Source: Pseudomonadota bacterium (lineage in GTDB: Bacteria > Desulfobacterota > Desulfovibrionia > Desulfovibrionales > Desulfovibrionaceae). Taken from it: a stretch of 17,966 nucleotides of DNA. The position numbers were made by a program, and so were the translations under genes. Location: assembly GCA_023426275.1 (NCBI GenBank), contig JAFABC010000261.1:1-17966 (forward strand). Direction: 5' to 3'. The notes beneath the pieces are model-generated. The model worked only from the letters and a program-made list of their open reading frames with translations. It did not search any database and was not told the origin of the DNA. Shown here one piece after another: positions 9,089-16,067 of the stretch. Position 1 is the stretch's first letter. Every line of letters starts with the position of its first letter.

Positions 9089-9565
9089 ATGATCACGAGA
9101 ATTCTTTCCAATCTCGACCGGCAACTGCGGGCCGTGACGCTGTTGCGGCAGCTGCAGGAGGAAGAATTTTCCCATCTGGCCTCGCGCGACGCCGGCGGCG
9201 TGTCGTCGGTGGAATTTTCCATCCAGGAGCTGCTGCGCCAGCTGGCCATGGAGCGGCACAGCCTCCACCGCCTCTACGCGGCCGTGGACCCCAAGGCCAA
9301 GCGGCTGTTCGACATCATCGACCGTTTCGCGCCCGAGGCGGCGGAACAGGCCCGCCAGCTGCACAAGGCCATCGACGTGGGCGAACAGCGCTGCGCCAAG
9401 CTGGCCAGCCGCAACTACACCATGGCCCTTGGCCTTTATGACGTGGCCAAAAGCGGCCTCGACAGCCTGCGGGCGCTGCTCGTGCCCAAAAAAGGCATCT
9501 ACGGGGCCAAGGGGCGCATGGCCGTGGCCACCAACAGTCCGGGGATCTTGCGCGGGAGACTGTGA
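9089..9565 (+). CDS. flgN: FlgN family flagellar export chaperone
   Basis: FlgN is a cytoplasmic chaperone that keeps FlgK and FlgL ready for export. The 158-aa product is mostly helical, with heptad-like stretches (MITRILSNLDRQLRAVTLLR, QELLRQLAMERHSLHRLY, RQLHKAIDVGEQRCAKLASR) and a polar C-terminus ending SPGILRGRL. Sequence alone is only moderately specific for this family, but size and position directly before flgK and flgL make the assignment strong. GGAGGG (9078-9083) lies 5 bases before the ATG. The stop overlaps the flgK ATG by one base (TGATG). The 33-base gap after flgJ contains a small hairpin that includes the flgJ stop codon. Confidence 0.85.
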   Translation: MITRILSNLDRQLRAVTLLRQLQEEEFSHLASRDAGGVSSVEFSIQELLRQLAMERHSLHRLYAAVDPKAKRLFDIIDRFAPEAAEQARQLHKAIDVGEQRCAKLASRNYTMALGLYDVAKSGLDSLRALLVPKKGIYGAKGRMAVATNSPGILRGRL

Positions 9566-11691
9566 TGTCCAGCCTCAGTTCCATCCTCTCCATCGGGCGA
9601 TCGGCCCTGACCGCGTCCCAGGCGGCCATCCAGGTCACGGGCAACAACATCGCCAATGTCGACACCGAGGGCTACAGCAAGCAGTCCGTGGTCCTGGTGG
9701 ACGGCGCCTATGTCACGACCTCGCCGGGGCAGCTCGGCTCCGGGGTGGTGGCCCAGGAGGTGGTGCGCTCCTACGACGCCTTCACCGAGGCCCAGTACGT
9801 GTCCCAGGTCTCCGTGCGCGACCGCTGGCAGGCCCTCTACAACGGGCTGTCGAGCGTCCAGAACCTGTTTAACGAATCCAACGTCGACGGGGCCAATGCC
9901 GCCCTGTCCACCTTTTTCAGCGACTGGGGCGACCTGACCAGCGACACCGACGGGGCGGCCACGCGCCAGACCATGCTCGAGGACATGGACACGTTGCTGA
10001 GCACCTACCGCTCCATGGCCGACTCCCTCGACGATCAGGAAGCGCAGATCAACCAGGCCATCAGCGAGGACGTGGACACCCTCAACGACCTGGCCGCGGA
10101 CATCGCCGACATCAACCGTCAGATCAACCAGTACCAGATCGACGGCAGGAGCATTCCCAACAGCCTCTACGACCTGCGCGATTCCAAGGTCGAGGCCGTG
10201 GCCTCCCTGGTCGACGTCAATGTCGTGGACAACGGCAAGGGCGATTACACGGTCTACACCAAGTCCGGCCAGACCATCGTGGACGGCACGGTGGCCTTCG
10301 AGTTCAAGTTCGAGCAGGGCAAGACCGTGCGGCAGCTCAGCAGCGCCTCCATCACCGCCGGCAGCGACGTCCAGTGCTATTACGACGGTGCGGATTCCAA
10401 CGAATACACCGTGCAGGTGCTCTCCGGGGGCACGGTCGGGTCCGGCGCGACCTTCCGGGTGTCCCTGGACGGCGGCAAGTCCTGGCTGACCGACGAGGAT
10501 GGCAATACCGCCGTGTTCCAGGCCGACGACGCGAGCGGCAAGGTGTCGGTGGGCGACCTGGACATCTGGTTCGGCACTACGACCAATTCGGACGCCACGC
10601 CGACAAGCGACCTCAATGCCGGCGACACCTTCACCCTGGTGCCGAAAAAGGCCTTGTACTGGTACACCACGGCCGGCACGGCGGAAAACGTCACGCCCCA
10701 GATCTACGCCGACGGCACGGACAACGAGGGCCGGCTGACCGGCGGGGCGCTGACCGGGGCGTTTGTCCTGCGCGACGAAAAGCTCGCCGACTACCAGGAC
10801 TCCCTGGACGCCATGGTCGAGACGCTCGTCTGGGAGGTCAACCGCCTGCACTCCCAGGGCGCGGGGCTGACGGATTTTTCCACGGTCCAGGGCACCTACA
10901 GCGTCAACGACTCCAGCGTGTCCCTGGCCAGCAACGCCTCGGGCCTGGACTATGGCGACCGCCTGCAATCCGGGGCCTTCAGGCTTTACGTCTACGACGC
11001 CGAAGGCAACCCGGCCACGGACCCGGTCACCGGCGACATCATTGCCGACTCCATCGTCTTCGATCCCGACGACCCGTCGAGCAATTCGCTCGACGACATT
11101 GTCGCCAGCATCAACAGCGCCTTTTCCCCGACCTACCTGACCGCGCAGGTGGTCAACAACCAGCTGTCGATCACGGGCGTTGGCGACTACGGCTTCCAGT
11201 TCGGCGACGACACCTCCGGCGTGCTGGCCGCCCTTGGCGTCAACACGCTGCTGACCGGCTCCTCGGCCTCGGATGTGGCCATCAACAGCGTGGTGACGGG
11301 CGACGTCAACCGCGTCTGCGTCGGCCATGTAGGCAGCGACGGCCTGACCGCCGCGGGCGACAACACCACGGCCACGGCCATCACCGGGTTGGAAGACAAG
11401 ACGGTCGATTTTTTCGTGACCGGCAAGGCCACGTCCTCGCAGACCCTTGGCGGCTATTACGACTCCCTGGTCGGCAGGGTGGGCTCGGACACGTCGAGCG
11501 CCTCCTATCAGGCCACCTATCAGGCCGCCCTGGCCTCCCAGGCCGAGGAGCAGAAGTTGTCGGTGTCCGCCGTCAGCCTCGACGAGGAACTGACCAACCT
11601 CATCCGCTTCCAGCATTCCTATCAGGCGGCGGCCAAGCTCATCAGCACGGCCAATTCCCTGTTTGAGACGGTGCTGGGGCTCAAGAACTAG
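9565..11691 (+). CDS. flgK: Flagellar hook-associated protein 1 (FlgK)
   Basis: FlgK is the first hook-filament junction protein. The product is 708 aa, longer than the ~550 aa of enteric FlgK. The N-terminal D0/D1 part has SLSSILSIGRSALTASQAAI and TGNNIANVDTEGYSKQSVVL. The C-terminal part has SLDEELTNLIRFQHSYQAAA and KLISTANSLFETVLGL, both diagnostic. The extra length is a surface-exposed central insertion (roughly residues 210-560) rich in Asp, Gly, Thr and Ser. It includes an Asp-box-like SLDGGKSW at residues 300-307 (10462-10485), a module also seen twice in FlgL. I chose ATG 9565, with GGGAG 7 bases upstream, over the GTG 3 bases earlier. It overlaps the flgN stop. Confidence 0.96.
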   Translation: MSSLSSILSIGRSALTASQAAIQVTGNNIANVDTEGYSKQSVVLVDGAYVTTSPGQLGSGVVAQEVVRSYDAFTEAQYVSQVSVRDRWQALYNGLSSVQNLFNESNVDGANAALSTFFSDWGDLTSDTDGAATRQTMLEDMDTLLSTYRSMADSLDDQEAQINQAISEDVDTLNDLAADIADINRQINQYQIDGRSIPNSLYDLRDSKVEAVASLVDVNVVDNGKGDYTVYTKSGQTIVDGTVAFEFKFEQGKTVRQLSSASITAGSDVQCYYDGADSNEYTVQVLSGGTVGSGATFRVSLDGGKSWLTDEDGNTAVFQADDASGKVSVGDLDIWFGTTTNSDATPTSDLNAGDTFTLVPKKALYWYTTAGTAENVTPQIYADGTDNEGRLTGGALTGAFVLRDEKLADYQDSLDAMVETLVWEVNRLHSQGAGLTDFSTVQGTYSVNDSSVSLASNASGLDYGDRLQSGAFRLYVYDAEGNPATDPVTGDIIADSIVFDPDDPSSNSLDDIVASINSAFSPTYLTAQVVNNQLSITGVGDYGFQFGDDTSGVLAALGVNTLLTGSSASDVAINSVVTGDVNRVCVGHVGSDGLTAAGDNTTATAITGLEDKTVDFFVTGKATSSQTLGGYYDSLVGRVGSDTSSASYQATYQAALASQAEEQKLSVSAVSLDEELTNLIRFQHSYQAAAKLISTANSLFETVLGLKN

Positions 11692-11705
11692 CCCCGGAGG
11701 TCGCC

Positions 11706-13265
11706 ATGGTCATGCGCGTCACCCAGCAAAGCATTTACGGCACCGTTATCGCCCAGAACAATTCCGCCCTGGCCAAGCTCATGGCCACCAACAACCAGGC
11801 CTCCACCCAAAAGCGCATCAACGCGCCCTCCGACGATCCCAACGGCGCGGTCCAGGTGCTCGGCACCCGCACCAGCATCAGCCAGCTGACGCAGTACAAA
11901 AGCAACATCGACGCGGCGCAGGGCTGGCTGACCCAGGCCGACAGCACGCTCACCTCGGCCAGCACCCTGATCACCACCATCAAGGGCGAGGCCGAGCAGG
12001 CGGCCACCGGCACCGTCACCGCGGAAAACCGCGAGGAAATCGCCTCGGCCGTGCGCCAGTATTTCGAGCAGCTCATTTCCCTGGCCAACACCACCTATGG
12101 CGGCCAGTCCATTTTTGCCGGCCAGAAGACCGACGCCGAGGCCTATACCATGAGCCTGGGCCTGACCAGCAACGACGGGGAATTCGACGAGGCCCTGACC
12201 GACTTCCCGGCCCCGGGCTACACCATCGACGGGGATACGGATTCCGCCATCCTCATCCAGTTCACGGATACCAGCGCCAGCCCGCCGGACTTCGAATACA
12301 CCACCGACGGCGGCGCGACCTGGGAGACCGGCTCCTATGCCTCGCCGGCCCCGTCGGCCGACACCCAGACCCTGCAACTGGGGGGCGTGTCCGTGACCAT
12401 GTCCAACACGGCCCTGGGCAAGGCCAAGCAAAGCGACGACCACGACGACGCCGAGGGCACCTGGCTGTGGATCCGGCCCGCGGCCACCTACCAGGGCAAT
12501 ACCAACGACGATGTGTTCGCGACCGGGGCCAACAACGCCGTCAGCGCCTCGGCGGAAGGCGCCTTTTCGGGCAATGTCCAGGTGCGCCTCGACGACACCT
12601 CGGGCAGCCCCTACGCCTATTCCTACAGCACCGACGGGGGCACCTCCTGGGTGACGGGCAACACCTCGGGGGCGGCGGGGGCGACGGTCACCCTGTCGGT
12701 CCCCGGCGGCATCCTGACCCTGGACACGTCCACCGCGCCGGCCGACGGCGACCAGTTTTTCATCCAGCCGAGCACGGCCGATATCTCCATCGCCATTTCC
12801 CCGACGGATTCGGTGGTGGTCAACGGCGTCGGCAAGGACATCTTCGGCGGCGTGTATGCAACCACGGCGACGGACCCCGGCAGCGGCGACACGGTCAAGG
12901 TGTATCAGGCCGCCACCTTCGACGGCTCGGACGCCGGCAACCTGTTCGAGACGGTCGGCAAGCTGGTGGGCTATCTGGAGACCAACAACCAAAGCGGCAT
13001 CCAGGACTGCCTGGAGGATCTGACGACCTCGCAAAACCAGATACTGGTGGCGGCGGCCTCGGTCGGTGCCAAGGAAAACCGGGTCGATTCCACGGAAACC
13101 ATGGTCACGACGCTGTCCCAGAACGCCACGACCACGCTCAGCAATGTGGAGGACGCGGACCTGACCGAGCTCATCACCAAGCTGTCCGAGCAGGAGCTGG
13201 CCTATCAGGCCGTGCTCAAGTCCTCGAGCATGGTCATGAACCTGTCGCTGGTCAGCTACATCTAG
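11706..13265 (+). CDS. flgL: Flagellar hook-associated protein 3 (FlgL)
   Basis: FlgL is the second junction protein, between FlgK and the filament. The product is 519 aa; many FlgL are ~300 aa. The N-terminus has RVTQQSIYGTVIAQNNSALA and the NAPSDDPNGA motif; YGGQSIFAGQKTDAEAY follows at ~residue 130. The C-terminus has DLTELITKLSEQELAYQAVL and KSSSMVMNLSLVSYI, typical of FlgL. The extra ~200 residues in the middle hold two similar units (about 12243-12479 and 12570-12770). Each has an Asp-box-like motif: TTDGGATW at 199-206 and STDGGTSW at 308-315. CGGAGG (11695-11700) precedes ATG 11706 by 5 bases; Met3 is a possible start. Confidence 0.94.
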   Translation: MVMRVTQQSIYGTVIAQNNSALAKLMATNNQASTQKRINAPSDDPNGAVQVLGTRTSISQLTQYKSNIDAAQGWLTQADSTLTSASTLITTIKGEAEQAATGTVTAENREEIASAVRQYFEQLISLANTTYGGQSIFAGQKTDAEAYTMSLGLTSNDGEFDEALTDFPAPGYTIDGDTDSAILIQFTDTSASPPDFEYTTDGGATWETGSYASPAPSADTQTLQLGGVSVTMSNTALGKAKQSDDHDDAEGTWLWIRPAATYQGNTNDDVFATGANNAVSASAEGAFSGNVQVRLDDTSGSPYAYSYSTDGGTSWVTGNTSGAAGATVTLSVPGGILTLDTSTAPADGDQFFIQPSTADISIAISPTDSVVVNGVGKDIFGGVYATTATDPGSGDTVKVYQAATFDGSDAGNLFETVGKLVGYLETNNQSGIQDCLEDLTTSQNQILVAAASVGAKENRVDSTETMVTTLSQNATTTLSNVEDADLTELITKLSEQELAYQAVLKSSSMVMNLSLVSYI

Positions 13266-13284
13266 TCGCAACCGGCCATCCCCG

Positions 13285-13314
13285 TTGACAAAACCGGGAT
13301 TTGCCGCGTACATG
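13285..13314 (+). promoter_or_regulatory. Weak candidate internal promoter before csrA
   Basis: The 116-base gap between flgL and csrA holds a perfect TTGACA (13285-13290), but the best -10 at 17-18 bases (TACATG, 13309-13314) is poor. A better -10-like TATAAC (13319-13324) is 28 bases away, which is too far. No sigma28 or sigma54 match was found. An independent csrA promoter would be plausible, but this is only a candidate. Confidence 0.25.
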
Positions 13315-13381
13315 GCGATATAACAGGGCGCGAAAACGGCGTTTTTCATGCCCGTAACCGAAACCGGGGGCGCGGGCGTTC

Positions 13382-13621
13382 ATGCTCATTTTGACCCGAA
13401 GGCCGGGCGAGAGCCTGCATCTCGGCGATCAAATCAAGATCACGGTCCTGGGGGTCCAGGGCAAGCAGATCAAGATCGGCCTGGAAGTGCCTGACGATAT
13501 GCAGGTCTATCGCGAAGAGGTGTATCTCAGGGTGCTCGAGCAAAACCGGCAGGCGCTTTGCGCCTCGGACACCGATGTTCAGGCGGCGGCGAAGTTATGG
13601 CCAAAAAAGACGAACGAATAG
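13382..13621 (+). CDS. csrA: Carbon storage regulator CsrA (RsmA type)
   Basis: CsrA is a dimeric RNA-binding protein that binds GGA motifs in mRNA leaders and usually represses translation; flagellin mRNA is a classic target in bacteria that also have FliW. The 79-aa product starts MLILTRRPGESLHLGDQIKI and has VLGVQGKQIKIGLEVPDDMQ and VYREEVYLRVLEQNRQA, covering the whole core fold (~60 aa). The remaining ~19 residues are a C-terminal extension, as often seen where FliW is present. The ribosome site is weak (only GGGGGCGCGGG upstream), unlike the strong sites of the flg genes. fliW begins inside the end of this gene, 25 bases before its stop. Confidence 0.96.
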   Translation: MLILTRRPGESLHLGDQIKITVLGVQGKQIKIGLEVPDDMQVYREEVYLRVLEQNRQALCASDTDVQAAAKLWPKKTNE

Positions 13622-14052
13622 TGGAAACGCGCCTGGGGTCGATGCAGCTGCCCGAGGACCGCGTGCTGCGCTTCCCTCGGGGAATCATCGGCTTCATGGG
13701 GCATCGGGAATTCACCCTGATCCAGTTGCGCGAGGAGTCTCCGTTTCTCGTGCTGCAAAGCCTGACCGATCCCAAGCTCGGGCTCCTCGTGGTCGATCCC
13801 TACAATTTCATGACCGAATACGAGGTGGTCATCGGCGATGCCGATCGCCGGCTGCTGGAGATCGAAACCCGCGAGCAGGCCACGGTGCTCGTCACGGTGA
13901 CCATTCCCCAGGGGCGGCCCGAACGCACCACCCTCAACCTGAGCGGACCCATCGTCATCAACAACGAAGCCCGCATCGGCCTGCAGATTCCCCAGACCGA
14001 CTCCCGCTACCCGGCGCACTATACGCCGGGCATGACCAGTCCCAAAAAATAA
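13597..14052 (+). CDS. fliW: Flagellar assembly factor FliW
   Basis: FliW binds CsrA and blocks it, and it also binds flagellin; this partner switch couples flagellin translation to export. The 151-aa product is full length (typical ~150) and shows FliW marks: RIVETRLGSMQLPEDRVLRF near the N-terminus, PRGIIGFMGHREFTLI, then EESPFLVLQSLTDPKLGLLV and DPYNFMTEYEV. I chose ATG 13597 (MAKKDE...), which fits the family N-terminus; the same frame extends 13 codons upstream inside csrA but lacks family similarity. It overlaps csrA by 25 bases, so the two proteins are probably made in a coupled fashion. It is the last gene of the plus-strand operon and ends in a hairpin that includes the stop codon. 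Confidence 0.95.
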   Translation: MAKKDERIVETRLGSMQLPEDRVLRFPRGIIGFMGHREFTLIQLREESPFLVLQSLTDPKLGLLVVDPYNFMTEYEVVIGDADRRLLEIETREQATVLVTVTIPQGRPERTTLNLSGPIVINNEARIGLQIPQTDSRYPAHYTPGMTSPKK

Positions 14053-14083
14053 CGCCTTCCGGGCCGCAAGACCCGGAAGGCGT
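14044..14083 (-). terminator. Strong hairpin terminator for the flgM operon (bidirectional stem)
   Basis: An 11-bp perfect stem CGCCTTCCGGG/CCCGGAAGGCG (14053-14063 with 14072-14082), extendable by one A-T pair, has an 8-base loop. On the minus strand it is followed by TTATTTTTT (14052-14044), so it is a good terminator for flgM. On the plus strand it lacks a T run but may protect the 3' end of the fliW mRNA. Confidence 0.8.
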
Positions 14084-14150
14084 GGTATGACGGCCACCCG
14101 CGCCAGGACGGGGGGAGCCGGATGCAGACGTTGCGTCGCTCGTTTTCAGG

Positions 14151-14178
14151 CCGTCCGCCTCGTTCGGGGACGGTTTTT
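14151..14178 (+). terminator. Intrinsic terminator of the flagellar operon
   Basis: On the plus strand CCGTCC (14151-14156) pairs with GGACGG (14168-14173), with a possible inner CC/GG pair, and is followed by TTTTT (14174-14178). It lies about 100 bases after the fliW stop. The rest of 14084-14212 shows nothing recognisable. Confidence 0.65.
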
Positions 14179-14212
14179 CCGCCGTGTCGCCAACAGGCTG
14201 TGCCCAGCCCGC

Positions 14213-14536
14213 CTAACCGCCGAACAGCTCGGATTCCATGGTGAGCATCTTTTCGGCGATCTTCTTGGAATCCGGTTGGTAGGTGCCGGCTTCGACCTGG
14301 GCCTTGAGTTCGGCCACCCGGTCGGAGCGGGTGTCGGACGCTTCCCTGGCCGTGGCCGCGGCCACCGAAACCAGCTTGGCGTCGCCGGAGAGGGTCACCC
14401 GGTCGGCGGCGGGAGCCGTTTCGGAACCGGCGGCGGTCTTGGCCCGCGAGGTCGCGGCGGTCTCGCCGCTCTCGCTCCGGCCGATGCGCCCTTGTCCGTA
14501 GGCCTGATTGATTCCCAGTATGGTCTTGATGTCCAT
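14213..14536 (-). CDS. flgM: Anti-sigma28 factor FlgM
   Basis: FlgM binds and inhibits FliA (sigma28) until the hook is finished, then is exported. From ATG 14536 the product is 107 aa, normal for the family. It starts MDIKTILGINQAYGQGRIGR and has a disordered Ala/Thr/Ser-rich first half. It then has the FlgM signature ADRVTLSGDAKLVS (compare DxVxLSxxA). The C-terminal sigma-binding helices end DRVAELKAQVEAGTYQPDSK and KIAEKMLTMESELFG. I chose this start because GGAGGG (14550-14545) lies 8 bases upstream; the frame extends 10 codons further without a site. It is 60 bases downstream of the DVU0524-like gene and is served by the sigma28 promoter, so FlgM is probably made under its own target. 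Confidence 0.94.
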   Translation of the reverse strand: MDIKTILGINQAYGQGRIGRSESGETAATSRAKTAAGSETAPAADRVTLSGDAKLVSVAAATAREASDTRSDRVAELKAQVEAGTYQPDSKKIAEKMLTMESELFGG

Positions 14537-14596
14537 GGCTGCCACCCTCCCGCATTGCTGCGTCACTGTACCTATCGGCAGCGGGGGGAGTAATAT

Positions 14597-15016
14597 TTAG
14601 AGCATGGTTGCGTCGACTTTTTCCAGGGCCAGCTCCCACAGGCGCTTGAACACGGCGGTCTTGAACTCGCCTGTGAGCTCCTGCGTGTCGTCGGGGCCGG
14701 TGACCTTGAAGATCTGCATCTCCTGTTCCTCGGGAGGGTAGGCGAACACGAGGGGAAAGCCCAGCTCCTCTTCCAGTTCGGCCTTGATTTCCTCCACCAC
14801 CGGCGAATCCGAACCCGTCACGATGCAGTTCTCGACGATTTCCGCCGCCACCCGTCCGACCAGCTCCCGGCGCTTGGCCTCGCGGGAGGCCTGCCCTTCG
14901 TCCGGGTCCTGCACGCCGGCGATGGACCGGCGGTACCGGGCCAGACGCCTGGCCGTGGTCACCTGCCGTCCATAGGTGCGCAGCATGGCGCGGACCTGGT
15001 AGGGGAGCGCGGTCAA
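14597..15016 (-). CDS. DVU0524 family, FlgM-associated protein of unknown function
   Basis: This is a 139-aa protein with no assigned function. It resembles the small conserved gene beside flgM in Desulfovibrio (the DVU0524 family; name from memory, not searched). The N-terminal ~50 residues are basic and helical (VRAMLRTYGRQVTTARRLAR), the middle is acidic (PVVEEIKAELEEELGFPLVF) and the end is ELTGEFKTAVFKRLWELALE. There is no signal peptide or membrane segment, so it should be cytoplasmic. The start is TTG at 15016, chosen because AAGGAG (15031-15026) sits 9 bases upstream; the first ATG (14986) has no site. It is the first gene after the sigma28 promoter and precedes flgM, so a role in sigma28/FlgM control or flagellar export is inferred, not shown. 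Confidence 0.85.
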   Translation of the reverse strand: MTALPYQVRAMLRTYGRQVTTARRLARYRRSIAGVQDPDEGQASREAKRRELVGRVAAEIVENCIVTGSDSPVVEEIKAELEEELGFPLVFAYPPEEQEMQIFKVTGPDDTQELTGEFKTAVFKRLWELALEKVDATML

Positions 15017-15041
15017 GGCGTATATCTCCTTCTCAGGGGAC

Positions 15042-15068
15042 TTATCGGACGCATCGCCCCAACCTTTA
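15042..15068 (-). promoter_or_regulatory. Sigma28 (FliA) promoter of the DVU0524-like/flgM operon
   Basis: On the minus strand TAAAGGTT (15068-15061), an 11-base spacer and TCCGATAA (15049-15042) match the FliA consensus TAAAGTTT-N11-GCCGATAA with two mismatches. Transcription would start near 15036, just before the ribosome site of the DVU0524-like gene. Confidence 0.85.
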
Positions 15069-15125
15069 GAGGCTTCGGCCGAAAAAATCCATGGTCCGGC
15101 GAGCCGGCGAATGCCCGGCCCGTCC

Positions 15126-15154
15126 TTGTGTCGTCATGGGCTTTGCCGTATAAA
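15126..15154 (+). promoter_or_regulatory. Candidate sigma70 promoter for nadK
   Basis: TTGTGT (15126-15131), a 17-base spacer and TATAAA (15149-15154) form a plausible promoter 37 bases before the nadK start. The -10 is good and the -35 weak. The ~120 bases between the divergent sigma28 promoter and nadK show nothing else. Confidence 0.45.
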
Positions 15155-15191
15155 GCCTTCCTTCCCCGGACCGGTGGGGAAGAAATCCGAT

Positions 15192-16067
15192 ATGGAATCC
15201 GGCATGCACTGTAGTATAAGAACCGTCCTCGTCATTCACAAGGCCAACCACGAACAGGCCCGCTCCATGGCCTGGACCGTGGCCGAATGGCTGGCCGCGC
15301 GCGATATCGTGGTCCTGGTGCGCGAAAACGTCCCGGAGGCGCAAAACGCGGTGGTCCCGGCCGGGGCCATGGTGACCGCGCCGCCGCAGCTGGCGCTCAT
15401 TCTCGGCGGCGACGGCACCATGCTGTCGGCCGCCCGGCAGTCCGTGGCCGACGGCGTGCCGTTTTTCGGCATCAACCTGGGCCGGGTGGGCTTTATGACC
15501 TCGGCCGGCCTCGACGACTGGCAGGAGGTGCTGGACGCCATCCTGCGCGACGGTTTCGAGGTGGCCCGGCGCATCATGGTCGACGTGTCGGTCATCCGGG
15601 GAGGGCAGACCGTCTACTGCACCACCTCGCTCAACGACGCCGTCATCAGCCGGGGGGCCATGGCCCGGCTGGCCGCCTTCGACGTGACCCTGGGCGATGC
15701 CGACGTCTGCACCCTGCGCGCCGACGGCGTGGTCATCTCCACGCCGACCGGGTCCACGGCCTACTGCGTCTCGGCCGGCGGGCCGCTGATCTACCCCGGA
15801 CTCGACGTGCTGTGCGTGGTGCCGATCTGCCCGTTTTTAAGCGACTTCAAGCCGGTGGTCGTGCCGGCCGAATCCCCGGTGCGTCTGGCGCTGTCGGCGC
15901 CGGAAACCAACATGTACCTGACCTGCGACGGACAGGAACTCTTCCCCCTGGATGACCACGACGTGGTGGTGGTTCAGAAATCCCCGCGCTGTCTCAAGCT
16001 GGCCACCCGGCCGGGCGACAGCTATTTCGGCCGCCTGCGGCTCAAAGGCTTTATCAACCGCCCATGA
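15192..16067 (+). CDS. nadK: NAD kinase (ATP-NAD kinase)
   Basis: NAD kinase phosphorylates NAD+ to NADP+ and so sets the NADP(H) pool in the cytoplasm. The 291-aa product has the catalytic GGDGT motif (residues 72-76, in LALILGGDGTMLSAAR), NLGRVGFM (95-102), a SLND in the NE/D position (146-149), the Gly-rich/nucleotide segment STPTGSTAY (183-191) and CDGQE near the end (245-249). One oddity: where most relatives read P-I-x-P-H-S-L, this protein reads PICPFLSD, so the usual His is missing. I chose ATG 15192 because GGGGAAG (15176-15182) lies 9 bases upstream; the longer frame from 15111 would overlap the promoter. The stop overlaps the next gene as ATGA. Confidence 0.95.
   Translation: MESGMHCSIRTVLVIHKANHEQARSMAWTVAEWLAARDIVVLVRENVPEAQNAVVPAGAMVTAPPQLALILGGDGTMLSAARQSVADGVPFFGINLGRVGFMTSAGLDDWQEVLDAILRDGFEVARRIMVDVSVIRGGQTVYCTTSLNDAVISRGAMARLAAFDVTLGDADVCTLRADGVVISTPTGSTAYCVSAGGPLIYPGLDVLCVVPICPFLSDFKPVVVPAESPVRLALSAPETNMYLTCDGQELFPLDDHDVVVVQKSPRCLKLATRPGDSYFGRLRLKGFINRP

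Noticed and set aside
9499..11616. 705-aa minus-strand open frame opposite flgK
   Set aside because: It is a Gly/Val/His/Asp-rich shadow of flgK with no family features.
13300..13325. Sigma28 promoter before csrA (GGCGATAT)
   Set aside because: No TAAA-like -35 lies at the required distance upstream.
11688..13349. 553-aa minus-strand open frame opposite flgL
   Set aside because: It is a low-complexity shadow of flgL.
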